Positions 63,005 to 64,000 of a stretch of 64,000 nucleotides of DNA are shown here, one piece after another (positions within the stretch are counted from its first letter, which is position 1; every line of letters begins with the position of its first letter). The position numbers were made by a program, and so were the translations under genes. This DNA comes from Crossaster papposus. Its lineage: Eukaryota > Echinodermata > Asteroidea > Velatida > Solasteridae. Location of the stretch: contig JBAIAA010000415.1 in the NCBI GenBank assembly GCA_037893245.1, positions 310,001 to 374,000 of the forward strand, in the 5' to 3' direction. The notes beneath the pieces were generated by a model that was not told the DNA's origin, did not search any database, and saw only the letters and a list, made by a program, of their open reading frames with translations.

Positions 63005-63650
63005 AATTTTTTTAAAAGAAGCTAATTTCAACTGATTTTGGTAGGTATGGGTATGGACAACTACCAACAAAAAGGAAGGAGGGATACAGGTTGGGGAATT
63101 CTTTTAATTAGAGGTCAAAGGTCATTGACCTCTTCCTAAATCACTAAAACAAATATTTCAGCAACAAAATATGGTATATAGATGGTGTCAAAATGCACAG
63201 GATTATGAAAGATGACATAAAATAACTACTGACCGTTAGAATGAAATCCTGACCTCCGAAAAAGAGGTCAAAGGTCAACAATATACGTTTTATCACTAAA
63301 ATGTCATATTAGTGACAGGAAAATTACCATATTATATAAACATGAACACAAACTTATTTCAACTTATTGTGGCGGGTATCGGGGTTATTATTTACTCCAA
63401 GAGCAGAAAGGGAGGGGGGGGGGGATTTTCTTTCTGAGGGTCAAAGGTCTTTGACCCTGCACTAAAACACTATAAATTGTATCCCAGCAGCAGCATGTTT
63501 TACATAGGCCTATAGATGATCTTGGTGTCAAAATGCACAGAATTATACTAGGAGACAAACAAAATAGGAAATGGATTCTTCACCACCAAAATACGAGGTT
63601 AAAGGTCAAAATGAGAAGGGGGGGGGGTTAAAGTTCATTTGTGTCAAATA
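63005..63650 (+). repeat. Two diverged tandem units with DR1-type sites
   Basis: Units of about 330 bp start near 63005 and 63341 (TTTCAACTNATTNTGG) and share GGTGTCAAAATGCACAG (63215 and 63519). Perfect AGGTCAAAGGTCA direct repeats lie at 63112-63124 and 63265-63277; the second unit has degraded versions at about 63439 and 63592. Confidence 0.65.
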
Positions 63651-63839
63651 GTTTGTGTATGTAAAGTATATGTGCATTTATAATCATGTTGTGTGTTTAA
63701 TGGGAAGGAACGTAATCATACATGCGGCCTACGAATATTTTAATTATTAAAACGATTCTAGGTCAAATGGGGAGGACATTAAATTGAAGGACGTCTAACG
63801 CTGGGTTATGTGGAATGTTTTTCTTTTTCTGTGAGACTA

Positions 63840-63930
63840 TTAGGTTTTTTAGTTAAAGATGAAGTGCTTTTGCAAGAAAATAGCAAAGAGAAACCGGTTT
63901 ATGTAGGCATACTTCAAGGAGTGATCAGTT
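63840..63930 (-). repeat. Inverted partner of the repeat at 15758-15860
   Basis: GAAGTGCTTTTGCAAGAAAA then TAGCAAAGAGAAACCGGTTT matches the reverse complement of 15778-15828. Nothing else is recognised to the window end. Confidence 0.6.
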
Positions 63931-64000
63931 TATTTGTTGATGTTTGTTTGATCAATCCCAGAGTTAGCTGCAGTGAATCAGAACTCATTCTATGGGAAGG

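Overview
This is eukaryotic, AT-rich, intron-bearing DNA packed with transposons. The spliced genes, (ATGTAC)n-type dispersed motifs, tRNA-derived SINEs with (AAT)n tails, CR1/L2-type LINE ends and dense small inverted-repeat elements suggest a marine invertebrate deuterostome, with an echinoderm as my best guess (inference; no marker gene fixes it). There is no sign of bacterial gene organisation.

One host gene is complete. It is a six-coding-exon type I (class A) DnaJ/HSP40 co-chaperone on the + strand (46234-56539), encoding about 401 aa with J domain, Gly-rich segment, four CxxCxG zinc motifs, C-terminal domain and a CQTQ prenylation end. Two further host-gene fragments are likely on the - strand: a 130-nt coding exon (12652-12781), and the first two exons of a secreted Cys-rich protein (26280-26135 and 25833-25728) with a signal peptide and clean phase-matched splice sites.

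Everything else I can explain is mobile or repeat DNA. From 1 to 33 kb the sequence is a nest of short TIR elements. The largest groups insert at TTAA: family A (12 copies), family B (8 copies) and a longer family P. There are also hAT-type elements (one with a perfect 8-bp target duplication), tRNA-derived SINEs and LINE 3' fragments. From 33.4 to 42 kb a pair of 30-bp inverted ends brackets a composite of a Penelope-like element, a LINE reverse transcriptase fragment and small MITEs. It also holds a PIF/Harbinger element with a nearly intact MADF-domain gene and a decayed transposase. From 42 to 46 kb four consecutive fold-back structures lie immediately upstream of the DnaJ gene. The DnaJ introns carry families A, B and E and SINE copies.

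Downstream of the gene are an 11-copy 21-bp minisatellite and a tandem array with six perfect TGACGTCA (CRE) octamers. The last 4 kb holds a badly decayed element with a family-B DNA polymerase-like fragment (Polinton/adintovirus-like, tentative) and a two-unit repeat with DR1 nuclear-receptor-type sites.

The most informative observations are these. A LINE reading frame resumes exactly when a family A copy plus one TTAA is removed. Family A has an internal hairpin with compensatory base changes. Three unrelated TTAA-ended families abut by sharing a single TTAA. Three copies of family P are each interrupted by a different transposon.
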